Source: Gnetum montanum (Eukaryota; Streptophyta; Gnetopsida; Gnetales; Gnetaceae). Taken from it: a DNA stretch of 64,000 nucleotides. The notes beneath the pieces were generated by a model, which saw only the letters and a list, made by a program, of their open reading frames with translations, ran no database searches and was not told the origin of the DNA. Position 1 is the stretch's first letter. The number at the start of each line of letters is the position of its first letter. The stretch spans positions 979,139 through 1,043,138 of the forward strand of contig MNCI01022611.1 in assembly GCA_015680685.1 (NCBI GenBank), read 5' to 3'. The position numbers and the translations under genes were made by a program. Positions 45,456-55,360 of this stretch are shown piece after piece.

Positions 45456-46416
45456 TCATGAGACGCAGATTGCACAAGCCGTGATATCACGTACGCGATA
45501 TTGCAGCCGACGTGATATCGCGTCTTTCCCTGCGATATTGTGTACGCGATATCGCGGTCTTCCGCCATATCTATAAATAAGAGGTAGCACTCCCCTCATT
45601 TCTAATCCTAAGCATAAAGTAGTGAAGCTCTGGCGGATTGATCACCCCAGAGATAGAATATTTTCCATGTGCCCACAGTAGGAGTCCCCCAAGTGAACAG
45701 TTCTTTATTCGAGTAACTTTGTACCTGAACACAATTTGTGTACGGCAATAAAGACAAGCTTTGCAGATAAACCTTGTAGTGCATGGATAGGTTTAATTAA
45801 TTTTATTTACTTCTTTCCTAGTGACGTGGCATGAGTACGACTTGGTTACGAGCGTTGATGAACATGTACGGCTAGCCAAGGAATCAACTACTCATCGTGA
45901 GTAGATTCTCTCAACCCTTTCCTCCTAGAGCATGGGACAAGTACGACTTGATTACAAGCATCTACGAATGTGTATGGCTAGTCAAGGAATAGGCTTCTTG
46001 TCACACATAGGTTAGTTAAGTGCCTCAGTACGACCGCTTCGAGCACGTGCGTTACGTGTGGTGATCCAAGTAACGATTAGCATTTGGTAGCCACAGTTGC
46101 ACAATTCAGGGTGTGTATGGTAAGTGGGAACGGATGCTGACGCTAGGACTTAGTGTTGTAGTTAGAGTTAGTTAGTTTCTCAACCCTTCACCCTCATAGC
46201 TTAGGAGATAAACTGAAAAATACCAAAAAAATCATATACCTCATACTTGCTTAACCATACACCATGACACATACAAGCAAGCCTGGGAAGACAACGAACG
46301 ATTAACTCCAAGTGTTTCTTGTGGCGTTAAGGCATTTAGTCTACGGAGTTCGACTAGATCGCATGTACATGCTTGTATTCGTATGGTTGAGTGTATGGTT
46401 ACCTTGCCACTCATCA
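45456..46416 (+). repeat. 5' LTR of A
   Basis: It starts TCATGAGACG (TGATGAG in the partner) and ends CACTCATCA. It is about 50 bases longer than the 3' LTR because of extra GATATC-type copies in U3. TATAAATAA is at 45572-45580 and AATAAA at 45747-45752. Confidence 0.92.
45480..45557 (+). promoter_or_regulatory. U3 palindrome cluster of A
   Basis: CGTGATATCACG, TACGCGATATTG, CGTGATATCGCG and TACGCGATATCGCG follow each other just upstream of the TATA box. The 3' LTR has a single exact 20-base palindrome, GATATCGCGTACGCGATATC, at 54473-54492. Confidence 0.55.
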
Positions 46417-46417
46417 T

Positions 46418-46435
46418 TGGCGCCATTGCCAGGGA
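46418..46435 (+). promoter_or_regulatory. primer-binding site of A (tRNA-Asp type)
   Basis: TGGCGCCATTGCCAGGGA, one base after the LTR, matches the complement of the plant tRNA-Asp 3' end at 16 of 18 bases; both differences are transitions. tRNA-Asp priming is known for Athila-group elements. Confidence 0.85.
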
Positions 46436-46533
46436 CTAAGTGTTTTTATGCCAATTAGAACATAAGGAATCATTCACATCATTGTGAGATTTAACGAAAC
46501 TTCAGGTTAATCAGTTAATTAAGAACATAAATA

Positions 46534-48600
46534 ATGGTAAATAGATCTGCCCCTAACATGCTTTTCCATGCCTTAGTGCAGATTGGCATGCAAGAACTGT
46601 TTGCGGAATACGTTCTGGATGATCATGACACAAGGGATTATCATCCAACAAATGCCTAATGTATTTGGGATGAAAGGCAGGAGAGCCAACATTCATTATT
46701 GAAGGGCAAGGTCCCCCATGTCATTAGTGAAATAGGAGGCAAGGAACCCCTCACAATGGGTTTCTTAGAAAATGATGTTCCTCCTCCTCACTCTGGTGAA
46801 GAGGTAAGGCATCAGGGCCTTTGATCAACTGTACATGCTATAGGCTCTGATCCCCATGAGCACCAACTGTTCACGGCAAGAACAACCACTCACACTAAGG
46901 ATGGACACTTAGATCATTACAACGATCGGGGCTGAAGTAGCCGAAGAGAAGGTAAGAAACATCGCCACGGTGATGGATCCCCTTCCTCTTCTCCTTCATC
47001 TCACCATTCACACTCTCCTTCCACATCTGGGTGCAACCATCATGAGCATAATGGAGAGGGTAACAGTAAAAAGGAAGATGGAACACCTCGACAAGAAGGT
47101 TGAGAGGAGTTAGGACAAGGGCAAGGACGTAGGGAGAGTAGGGAACCACCATGAAGACATCACAGATGTCATGAAAGAGATGATCATGACGAACCCCTAC
47201 TCACAACCCGAAGCATGCTAGACATTAGAGAGGCAGTTAGGATCCCCACAAGGCACTTAAAAGATAGTAGGATCAAGTGTTTGGACATAAATAATATCCC
47301 ACATTTTGAAGGGGGGTACAACGCTGATCCTCAACATCATTTATAGGCATTCCACGATGCTTGTGCCTTGCAGAATATAGATAATGAGTGGAAGAAACTC
47401 AAGTTGTTTCCAAGGACACTCATCAAAGAAGTAGAGAGCTGGTATCGGTCCTTAGAACTGGAAACCATCAAGAGGTGGAGTACAATGCTTGAACTGTTCA
47501 ACAACAAATATCAAACGTACTCCAGAGTGTCCAACTTGCGTAAGCAGATCCAAGGCTAGAAACAAGGTGCTTATGAATCCTTGGACCATGGCCCGTTACT
47601 ATACACTGCTACATCGTTGCCTGGGCCATGGGTACACTAAGCGGGATCAACTTCGCGACATCATGGATGGGCTAAGCAATGAAACGAGAAGAACTCTTGG
47701 GACTTACACCCAAGTGAGACTCTCCCAACTAAGAACCCATGAAGTTGAAAGTTTGTTGGAACAAGTAGCGCAAGAAGAGGGTGAGCTATAGAAGAGAGAA
47801 AGTGTGGAAGAATACAACTGTGATCCCTCCCTTCACAAGAAGGGAGTGAAATTCTATGATGAGGAGGATGAGTCACCACTCGAAGCATTGGTGAACTAGA
47901 AAATCATGCCGATCCAAAAGTTAACAACTGAGGTATCGGCTAAGGTAGACCAAATGTGGGATTCCTTAGACTCAAGAATAGAAACAGTCTTGAAAATTGT
48001 AGAAGAGTATAAGGTAGAGCAAAGTAGTGATAAAGGCAAAACCAAGCAGAGAAACTTTAACCCTATACATAACAAGGGTAAGGGAAAAATTCCTATCTCC
48101 GATGAGGCTATAAACTCTGATTTAGATAATGATAGTGGATGTGAGGTCTGCTACTATGACCATCCTAAGGGATGTTACCCAATTATCTCACATCTGCAGG
48201 AGTCTGGGGTGTATGCATTAAATCCAAGACTTAATCAATGGCAAACACCCCAAAGGTTACCTTACCCACAAGGTAACCAAAGGCAGTTCCACCAACCCTT
48301 GACATATTGTCCAAGTGGAACGTCTCCATAGCCCATTGGACAATATCAGCAGTGGCAATACCCACAGTCATGGGGGATGCCACCGCCAACGAATCAATAC
48401 CCTTACCGACAGCCTGATCCTCATCGATATTATGTGCAACAGTTGGTTCCTCCAGGTAACTTTACGGGTCACATGAAACCCCCATGTTACTAACAAGTTC
48501 AAGAATATTTTAGGACTCCCCCTCTTTTGGGAAACGTCCCATACCCATGACATCCTCCAAGTTCATCTGCACCTCTCGCACCTACAGCCGCACCACCAAC
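46534..48600 (+). pseudogene. gag: Gag of A
   Basis: The first ATG in the pol-compatible frame is 46534, but the first five codons run directly into PNMLFHALVQIGMQELF. The N-terminal segment present in B (PNEYVPDFTF...) is deleted. A serine/histidine linker follows, then the Gag domain with INNIPHFEGGYNADP, TAG at 47344-47346, AFHDACALQNIDNEWKKL, LFPRTLIKEVESWYRSLE and MLELFNNKYQTYSRVSNL. A 5-base deletion near 47584, compared with E, shifts the frame. Then HEVESLLEQVAQEEGEL and the cysteine motif CEVCYYDHPKGCYPIISH (about 48142-48195), and a Q/P/Y-rich tail with PQSWGMPPP. Gag forms the particle and binds RNA. Confidence 0.82.
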
Positions 48601-48670
48601 CGTCCCAATGAAGGCCAGAGTAAATCCCACTCAACTACGATAACCTAATACTGCGACGGCCTCCAAGCCT

Positions 48671-49333
48671 TTGATATCAGTTGGTTCTAACAATCGTTCA
48701 CCAAAAAGACCCTTCCTTAGGACCAACAATCCAACCAAGCCCTCGCTATCACAAGCAGTTGATCATCCTAACACTCCCATACCCAACACGGTTTTGGGAA
48801 ATCATCCTACGGAAAAATCACGTCCAATGCATACAGTTATGTTAACGCATACAGTAACTGACTGGATCAATGTGGGCCATCTCCCAAAAAAATTATCAGG
48901 TCTGGGAGTCCCCTTAGTTTATCTCCAAGTCGCTGGGAATGAACCCCATAAGGCTCTTCTTGACTTAGGTTCCGGGGTCAACTTAATCTCACAAAAACTA
49001 TATAAAACTTGAAAGTTGCCTCCACTCAAGAAGAGAAATGTTCTCTTAGAGCTGGCTGACCAATCCATCACTATTCCCTTGGGACAAGTTGAAGACATTG
49101 TTACCACTATCGATGGATGGTCATATCCAGCCAATTTCCTAGTGATCAAAATAAACAATGATAAAGGGGATTTCCCAATTATCATGGGAAGGGCATGGCT
49201 AAATATGATCCACGCACGCTTAGGAATTTGTAACATTTCCTTGGAAATATCCAAGATAAATACGTTTGGGAAAATTGAGAGGAAAAGAGTTCCATGCATC
49301 CCATATAGTGACACTGGGTGTCATTGCGTGTAG
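48671..49333 (+). pseudogene. pol: aspartic protease of A
   Basis: VMLTHTVTDWINVGHLPKKL leads to the active-site region ALLDLGSGVNLISQKLYKT, where the D-S-G triad reads D-L-G. TGA at 49013-49015 replaces the tryptophan seen in E. GQVEDIVTTIDGWSYPANFL, GDFPIIMGRAWLNMIHARLG and RVPCIPYSDTGCHCV follow. It ends at TAG 49331-49333; a second stop, TGA 49349-49351, lies six codons on. Both also exist as stops in B, and the first in C. Confidence 0.83.
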
Positions 49334-49360
49334 AAATCATGGGTAATGTGAAGTTTAACA

Positions 49361-52300
49361 TTGCCTGCATGCAATCAGTGTGCACAGGACATTAATATAC
49401 AGAAGTTCCTATATGCAACAGCCACACAACAAGAAAACACCCAGTGGCTGATGGCTGATAAAGATAATAACCCAGCTACCTGCATGGAACTAGCTGAGGG
49501 AATAACTAGTTCTTACCTTGAAAGTGCTGACATATTGGAGCAAGTCCGTTGCCAACTTCTAGCCCTTAACTCTGAAAATATTAATTGGGAAAAGTTGGAG
49601 ATTCTTGAGGAGTTTAAACAAGAGCCCCTAGAGTTAAAACCATTACCCACCAGTCTGGAATACGTGACCCTCAAAAACGAAAAACCGGTGATCATCAACG
49701 CAAAGCTCATGCCCACGCAAAAAGAAAGTTTGCTCAGGGTGATAAACAAGTGGTCAGCTGCCTTTGCTTGGTCGTATCCTAAACTAACTGGAATATACCC
49801 TCGAATATGCCAACATAGGATTTATACAGACCCTTCTATGAAACCTTGCAAACAACCCCAGAGGCGATTGAACCCAAAACTAAAACAAATTGTTGAAGAA
49901 GAACTAGAACAACTTCTCAAAGCCAGGTTCATTTACCCTATCGCTAACAATGAATGGGTTAGCCCTCTTGTCATCGTATTGAAAAAGGGAGGTAAATGGA
50001 GGGTATGTATAGATTTTAGGCTGTTAAATATGGCAACATTTAAAGACCACTTCCCACTGCCATTTGTGGACCAAGTCTTAGACACTATAGCAGGGCATCG
50101 CTATTACAGTTTTCTGGATGGATATAGTGGGTACAACCAAATACGCATTGCACCAGAAGACCAAGCCAAAACAACATTCACCAGTCCTTGGGGAACGTTC
50201 GCATATAAACTAATGCCTTTTGGTCTGTGTAATGCATCTTCCATGTTCCAACGCTTAGTTCTAAGTATTTTTCAACAACAAATAGGCAATGGAGTAGAAG
50301 TCTTCATGGATGACTTCTCCACTTATGGGATAAACTTTGATCAAGCTCTCAACCGGTTAGAGCAAGTATTAAAACGATGTGTTGAAACCAACCTTAAGCT
50401 CAATTAGCAGAAGAGCCATTTGATGGTTCAAGAGGGCATCGTGCTGGGGCACAAAATTTCGCAATCAGGAATCGAAGTTGACCCAGAAAAAATTAAAGTC
50501 ATCCAAGGAATCACTCGACAACCAGAAACTGTTAAAGACGTGAGGTCATTCCTTGGACACACTGGCTACTACAGGAGGTTTATTACGAACTTTTCAAAAG
50601 TTTCCAAACCGTTGGTAGAATTAATAAAAAAGGATGCACCATTCGAATGGACCAGGGAATGTGAACAAGCATTCCAAGCTCTTAAACAAAGACTTGTGGA
50701 AACTCCCATCCTACAGGCACCTAACTGGTCCAGACCATTCCATATCATGACCGATGCATCCAATTATGCATTAGGAGCTGTACTGACACAACTAGATGAA
50801 CAAAAATGACCCTATTACATCCATTGTGCCAGTAAAAGCATCACCGGTGCACAACTTAGCTACACGACTATAGAAAAAGAATTAATGGTTGTTGTGTTTG
50901 CACTGGATAAGTTTAGGCACTATGTATTGGGTTACAAGGTATATATCCACACAAATCATAGTGCGATTAGGTTCCTTATGAATAAGTCAACGGTTAGCCC
51001 ACGTATCATACATTGCCTGGTGATTCTTCAGGAGTTGGATTTAACAATTGTAGACCACAAGGGCACCGAGAACGTAGTCGCCGATCACCTATCTCACCTA
51101 TCTCATTTACGATGGGACAACAAAGAGGACAAATACACGGTATCTGACCATTTTCCTAATGAGATCCTCTTTGCGGGTGTAATAAATACTCAACCCCCGA
51201 AATTAAACTGGTATAGCGTCATTCTCACTTATCTCACCTCACAACAAATACCACAGAGATTAGACTTTAGGAAGAAACAACAGTTTCTTCACAACATCAA
51301 ATACTTCATGGAAATCGGGGGACAACTCTACAAAGTCTGCCTTGATGGCCTAGTTCGATGGTGTGTACCCGACCAAGACCAATTAAAAGCTCTCCAAGAT
51401 GCTCATGAGGGCCCCTGTGGGGGTCATTATGCTGGGAGATGAACGACCACTAAAATCCTACTTGCAGGATATTATTGGCCAACACTATTTCGGGATGCCC
51501 ATCATTTTGCTCAATCCTGTGAGCACTACCAACGTGATGGGGGAATCACTGCTAGGATGGAGGGCCCGCAACAATGGATTCAACATTTAGAACCCTTTGA
51601 AATTTGGGGGATAGATTTCATGGGACCGATTATACCAATGTCCAATGGAAAAACATATATAACCGTTGTTGTTGATTACTTAATCAAATGGGCTGAAGCA
51701 GCCGCTGTAAGAGATTGCACATCATCTACAGCTGCTCGATTTGTACAGCAACAAATCGTTAACAATTTTGGTATGCCATGTGCACTTATTTCCAACAATG
51801 GAACACATTCTACAGGTGCAACCTTTAGAAAGTTGATGCAACACTTAGGAGTTGAGCATAAACTGACCACACCTTACCACCCCCAAGCTAATGGTCAAGC
51901 TGAAGTTACTAATAGAGAGATTACCAGAATATTAACATAAACAATTAGCAAATTTAGGTGAGACTGGAGCATGAAACTGAATGACACTCTTTGGGCGTAT
52001 CGTTCGACTTGGAAGCTCCCTACAGGATATTCTCCCTATGAGCTAGTGTACGGGAAACTTCCAAAACTACCTATACAGAGTGAGCTCTGTACACTGTCCA
52101 TGGCCTGTGAACTTCACCTGGATCTCAACTTAGCACAAAAACAACAACTAGCAACTTTGAATGTGTTAGACGAGAATTGATTGGTTGCACTATCGTTAAA
52201 TGAGTTGCACAAAGCACACAGTAAACAATGACATGACTTAAGGATCCGAAGGCTTAGGTATCAACCAGGAGATAAGGTCCTTTACTGGAACCCCACACAT

Positions 52301-52558
52301 GTACCCCAACGTACAAAGTTTTAGACCTTGTGGGAAGGACCTTACATTATTCATACTACCTTTCCCTCTAGAGCCATGATGATATATAAGCCTGACAGCC
52401 TGGATAAAAGGTTATTGGTTAATGTACAACAAACAAAACCTTTCCGTGAATCCACACCAGCCAGTACGAGTCGCACTTCTACCAATGGTCAACCATGCTC
52501 ACTATTTCGGATCTCTCCCTTACAACTCAGTCATGGGGGAGATGGCCACCTATGCTAA
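49361..52558 (+). pseudogene. pol: RT-RNase H-integrase of A
   Basis: One frame throughout. Linker 49361-49800; RT with VCIDFRLLNMATFKDHFPLP, FLDGYSGYNQI, MPFGLCNA and catalytic VFMDDFSTYG (FMDD at 50303-50314). RNase H with TDASNYALGAVL (D at 50753), IEKELMVV and HTNHSAIRFL, where the usual D is N. Integrase with HEGPCGGH and CEHYQRD (second cysteine lost), IDFMGPI (D at 51614), LISNNGTH (second catalytic D is N, 51794-51796) and QAEVTNREI (E at 51902), then KVLYWNPTHV. It ends SHGGDGHLC-TAA at 52556-52558. Stops at 50405, 50807, 51440, 51938, 51959, 52178, 52229 and 52322 (approximate). It would copy RNA to DNA and insert it, but is dead. Confidence 0.92.
52529..52541 (+). promoter_or_regulatory. 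polypurine block at the end of pol, A
   Basis: AGTCATGGGGGAG, identical in its first eleven bases to the polypurine tract before the 3' LTR. It also encodes SHGGD at the pol C-terminus. It is kept in C and E, which have lost the rest of integrase. Confidence 0.55.
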
Positions 52559-53640
52559 CCATATGGGGCCCTCAGTACTTTTTCTATTTTTGTTTTACAA
52601 ATTTCTTTAACTCTTCTTATTTTTGTTTTACAACATCGTTATAATTTTCTATTTTTTGTGTGTGTGTGTGTCATCCACCATGTAAGTTCATCACCCAATA
52701 AGTGTTCAGGCCGATGGGATGAACTGTTTTTCATTAATTGCTAATGTTTGGTTTTTACCTTTAAGCTCCAATGTTGATACTAAGGTATGTCTCTTTTGAT
52801 ATGGCAGTAAATGAGATCACTTCATCCATCCATCCATTAAATTCTATGGTTTCCCTTGGCTTGGAAATGTACAGTTCCCTTTTCTAATAAGAACTTTAAC
52901 AAACCAGTGACTGGGAATTTCTCAAACCGAGGAAGGATCAAGGATTGCAAAGGGTGTGACTTCAAGAAAACTTGGTGCTCTTGTGTTGGTCATTCACTTG
53001 GGTGCTTGGTTGTTTTCTTCTTAAGTTTTCTTACCGTTCCGATGTTACCCATTCTTCGGAAGCTGAGACAATAAAAATAAAGAAGTCTTTGCATGGTGTG
53101 GTCCCCACGCATAAAAACACAAAACACAAAAAAAAAACCAAAGTGAGGATTCAAAGCACACCCCTTAGACGAAATAAAATTTGGGCTACAAGCACTAGTT
53201 ATGGAACCAAAGTGTTCCCTCTAACTAAGGCCCTTCTCGCTTCCCATTCTCTCCTTGTTTCATTGGAATGGTGGTGGCTCTTTGAAGATGCATTCTTGTT
53301 ATCCAAGTGGATGGTTTAACCAAATGCATTGACGTGAAGTCACTGGAAGTGGTTGGTTTGAGTCGGAGTTGGAATGAGATTTGCCAAGTTTCATTAATCA
53401 TACAACACACAAAGGGCTGTACACCACCTTGTCCTTGGGATTCCATTCCACCATCTTTTTTCCATCCTTCTCTCCATTGTTCACCTCATTGCCGGTTATA
53501 TCATTAGTGTATATATTTTGGTTGATGCATTGTTTTCTTTTTGGTAAATTCTAGCAGTTAAGACTTTAACTCTTGTTCCAATGGACATTCCCAGAGCCTA
53601 CGGACTCTTCGAATCTGGGATTGTCAGGGCATTAAGGGCA

Positions 53641-53667
53641 TGAGCTTGCTTTGGGGAGGACCCACTA
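53641..53667 (+). promoter_or_regulatory. conserved 3' box, copy A
   Basis: TGAGCTTGCTTTGGGGAGGA followed by CCCACTA, preceded by GGGCATTAAGGGCA. Position: about 0.8 kb before the 3' LTR. Confidence 0.6.
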
Positions 53668-54003
53668 ACATTCCTATTTGGAACATTAGTTAACTTCTTT
53701 TCCTTAACATTTTGCAATTAATTTTATTTTTCTTCATTACCATTTTGACATCCACTTCACTGATGCCATAGTTGTCCCTTTTTACCTATCTTTCTTACTC
53801 CTTTTCTTTCTCCATTCTAACGCTACCGAAGGTTCACGATTAGTCATGGGGGTACAGGGCCTGCTTTGTTGATTTTTCTCCTAAGTCCTAGATTTTTTCG
53901 TTTCTCTTCCTAACCCCTACATCTTCAGTAGTCATCATCTACATCTTCCTAGGTCCATATCAGCCATACCACAACCTAGCCAATGGACTTACACCGAAGC
54001 AAG

Positions 54004-54260
54004 GTATTATTCACTTAATGATTCAATTACCCTTGCTAATATATGATTATGTTGTGTGTGCAGATGGCAATCATACAACAATGGAATGGATCTGGAGCAA
54101 CCACTTGGAATCGAGCCACGCTAAAGCAGCTATGCAAGGAGTAGAATGGATAATGTGCTTACGGATGGACCGTGGAAGGTGCATTCTAGGCGTTGGCAGC
54201 AACAAGACTCTTCTCTCTTCTTCTCTTCTATTCTCTCTCCTCTTTTCTCTCAGCTGCCAA
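54004..54260 (+). other. splice-like segment with a short ORF start
   Basis: CAAG/GTATT (54004) and GTGTGCAG/ATGG (54061-54067) frame 60 bases, with CTTAATGATT between them. The same two signals, also 60 bases apart, occur in B (28956-29015). In E the acceptor reads GCAA. After the ATG, A reads MAIIQQWNGSGATTWNRATL before a stop, and E is similar. A pyrimidine-rich tract ending TTTTCTCTCAG (54200-54251) follows, shared with E. This may be what remains of a spliced 3' ORF. Confidence 0.4.
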
Positions 54261-54432
54261 ACGTGGCCTGATGTCATTATAATAAGGTGTTCACCCTTGT
54301 TGTCATGAACACCAGTTTGTCAAGTCTTGTAATAATGAACCGTTCACATGTCATTCCATTAGTTCCATTCCCCTCAATAATCCCATACCTACCTGATATC
54401 ATTGTAAGGAACTCGAGGACAAGTTTTCATTC

Positions 54433-54445
54433 AGTCATGGGGGTA
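54433..54445 (+). promoter_or_regulatory. polypurine tract of A
   Basis: AGTCATGGGGGTA, ending at the first base of the 3' LTR. Confidence 0.8.
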
Positions 54446-55355
54446 TGATGAGATGTAGATTGCACAAGCCATGATATCGCGTACGCGATATCACCGTCTG
54501 CCACAATATCTATAAATAAGAGGTGGCACTCCCCTCATTTCTAATCCTAGGCGTAAAGTAGTGAAGCTCTGGCAGATTGATCACCCCAGAGATAGAATAG
54601 TTTCCATGTGCCGATAGTAGGAGTCCCCCAAGTGAATGGTTCTTCATTCGAGCAGCTTTGTAGCTGAACGCAAGTTGTGTACGGCAATAAAGACGAGCTT
54701 TGCGGATAAACCTTGCAGTGCATGGATAGGTTTAATTAATGTTATTTACTACTTTTCTAGTGACGCAACATGAGTACAACTTGGTTACAAGCGTTGACAA
54801 ACATGTACGGCTAGCCAAGGAATTGGCTACACATCATGAGTAGATTCTCTCAACCCTATCCTCCTAGAGCGTGGGACAAGTACGACTTGATTACGAGCAT
54901 CTACGAATGTGTACGGCTAGTCAAGGAATTGGCTGCTTGTCACACATAGGTTAGTTAAGTGCCTCAGTACGACCGATTTGACCACGTGTGTTACGTGTGG
55001 TGATCCCAGTAACGATTAGCGTTTGGTAGCCATAGTTGCATAGTTCAGGGTGTGTACGGTAAGTGGGAACGGATGCTGACGCTAGGACTTAGTGTTGTAG
55101 TTAGAGTTAGTTAGTTTCTCAACCCTTCATCCTCATAGCTTAGGAGATAAACTGAAAAATACCAAAAAAATCATATACCTCAGACTTGCTTAACCATACA
55201 CCATGACACATACAAGAAAGCCTGGGAAGACAACGAATGATTAACCCCAAGTGTTTCTTGTGGCGTTAAGGCATTTAGTCTACGGACTTTGACCGGATCG
55301 CGCGTACACACTCGTATTCATATGGTTGAGTGTAGGGGTACCTCGCCACTCATCA
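54446..55355 (+). repeat. 3' LTR of A
   Basis: It starts TGATGAGATG and ends CACTCATCA, giving the terminal inverted pair TGATGAG/CTCATCA. Exact 20-base palindrome at 54473-54492, TATAAATAA at 54511-54519, AATAAAGACG near 54687. Confidence 0.93.
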
Positions 55356-55360
55356 AACCC

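Larger units (their letters stand above)
52559..54432 (+). other. 3' non-coding region of A
   Basis: T-rich start with a TG repeat (52659-52671). Shared blocks in order: TTTGCATGGTGTGGTCCCCA (53089), AAGCACACCCCTTAGAC (53154), the conserved box (53641), internal AGTCATGGGGG (53842-53852), and the splice-like segment near 54004-54255. Short open frames here (52856-53074, 52972-53319) are not conserved as protein between copies. Confidence 0.65.
45456..55355 (+). mobile_element. element A: Athila/Tat-like Ty3/gypsy retrotransposon, best preserved copy
   Basis: 9.9 kb bounded by perfect duplications AACCC (45451-45455 and 55356-55360). LTRs are 45456-46416 and 54446-55355. The interior has a tRNA-Asp-type primer site, gag, protease, RT, RNase H and integrase in one frame apart from one gag frameshift, then 1.9 kb of 3' non-coding DNA and a polypurine tract. 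By eye the LTRs differ at roughly one base in eleven. Stops in every gene and a lost integrase aspartate make it non-functional. Confidence 0.93.

Noticed and set aside
45480-45557. CRISPR-like or satellite array
   Set aside because: Units are short palindromes with variable spacing inside an LTR; no repeat-spacer pattern.
46418-46435. Fragment of a tRNA-Asp gene
   Set aside because: Only the complement of the 3' end is present and its position next to the LTR identifies a primer-binding site.
52856-53507. Several open frames of 66-115 codons (+) and 53225-53446 (-)
   Set aside because: They lie in the 3' region of A; the corresponding DNA of B and E does not preserve them as proteins.
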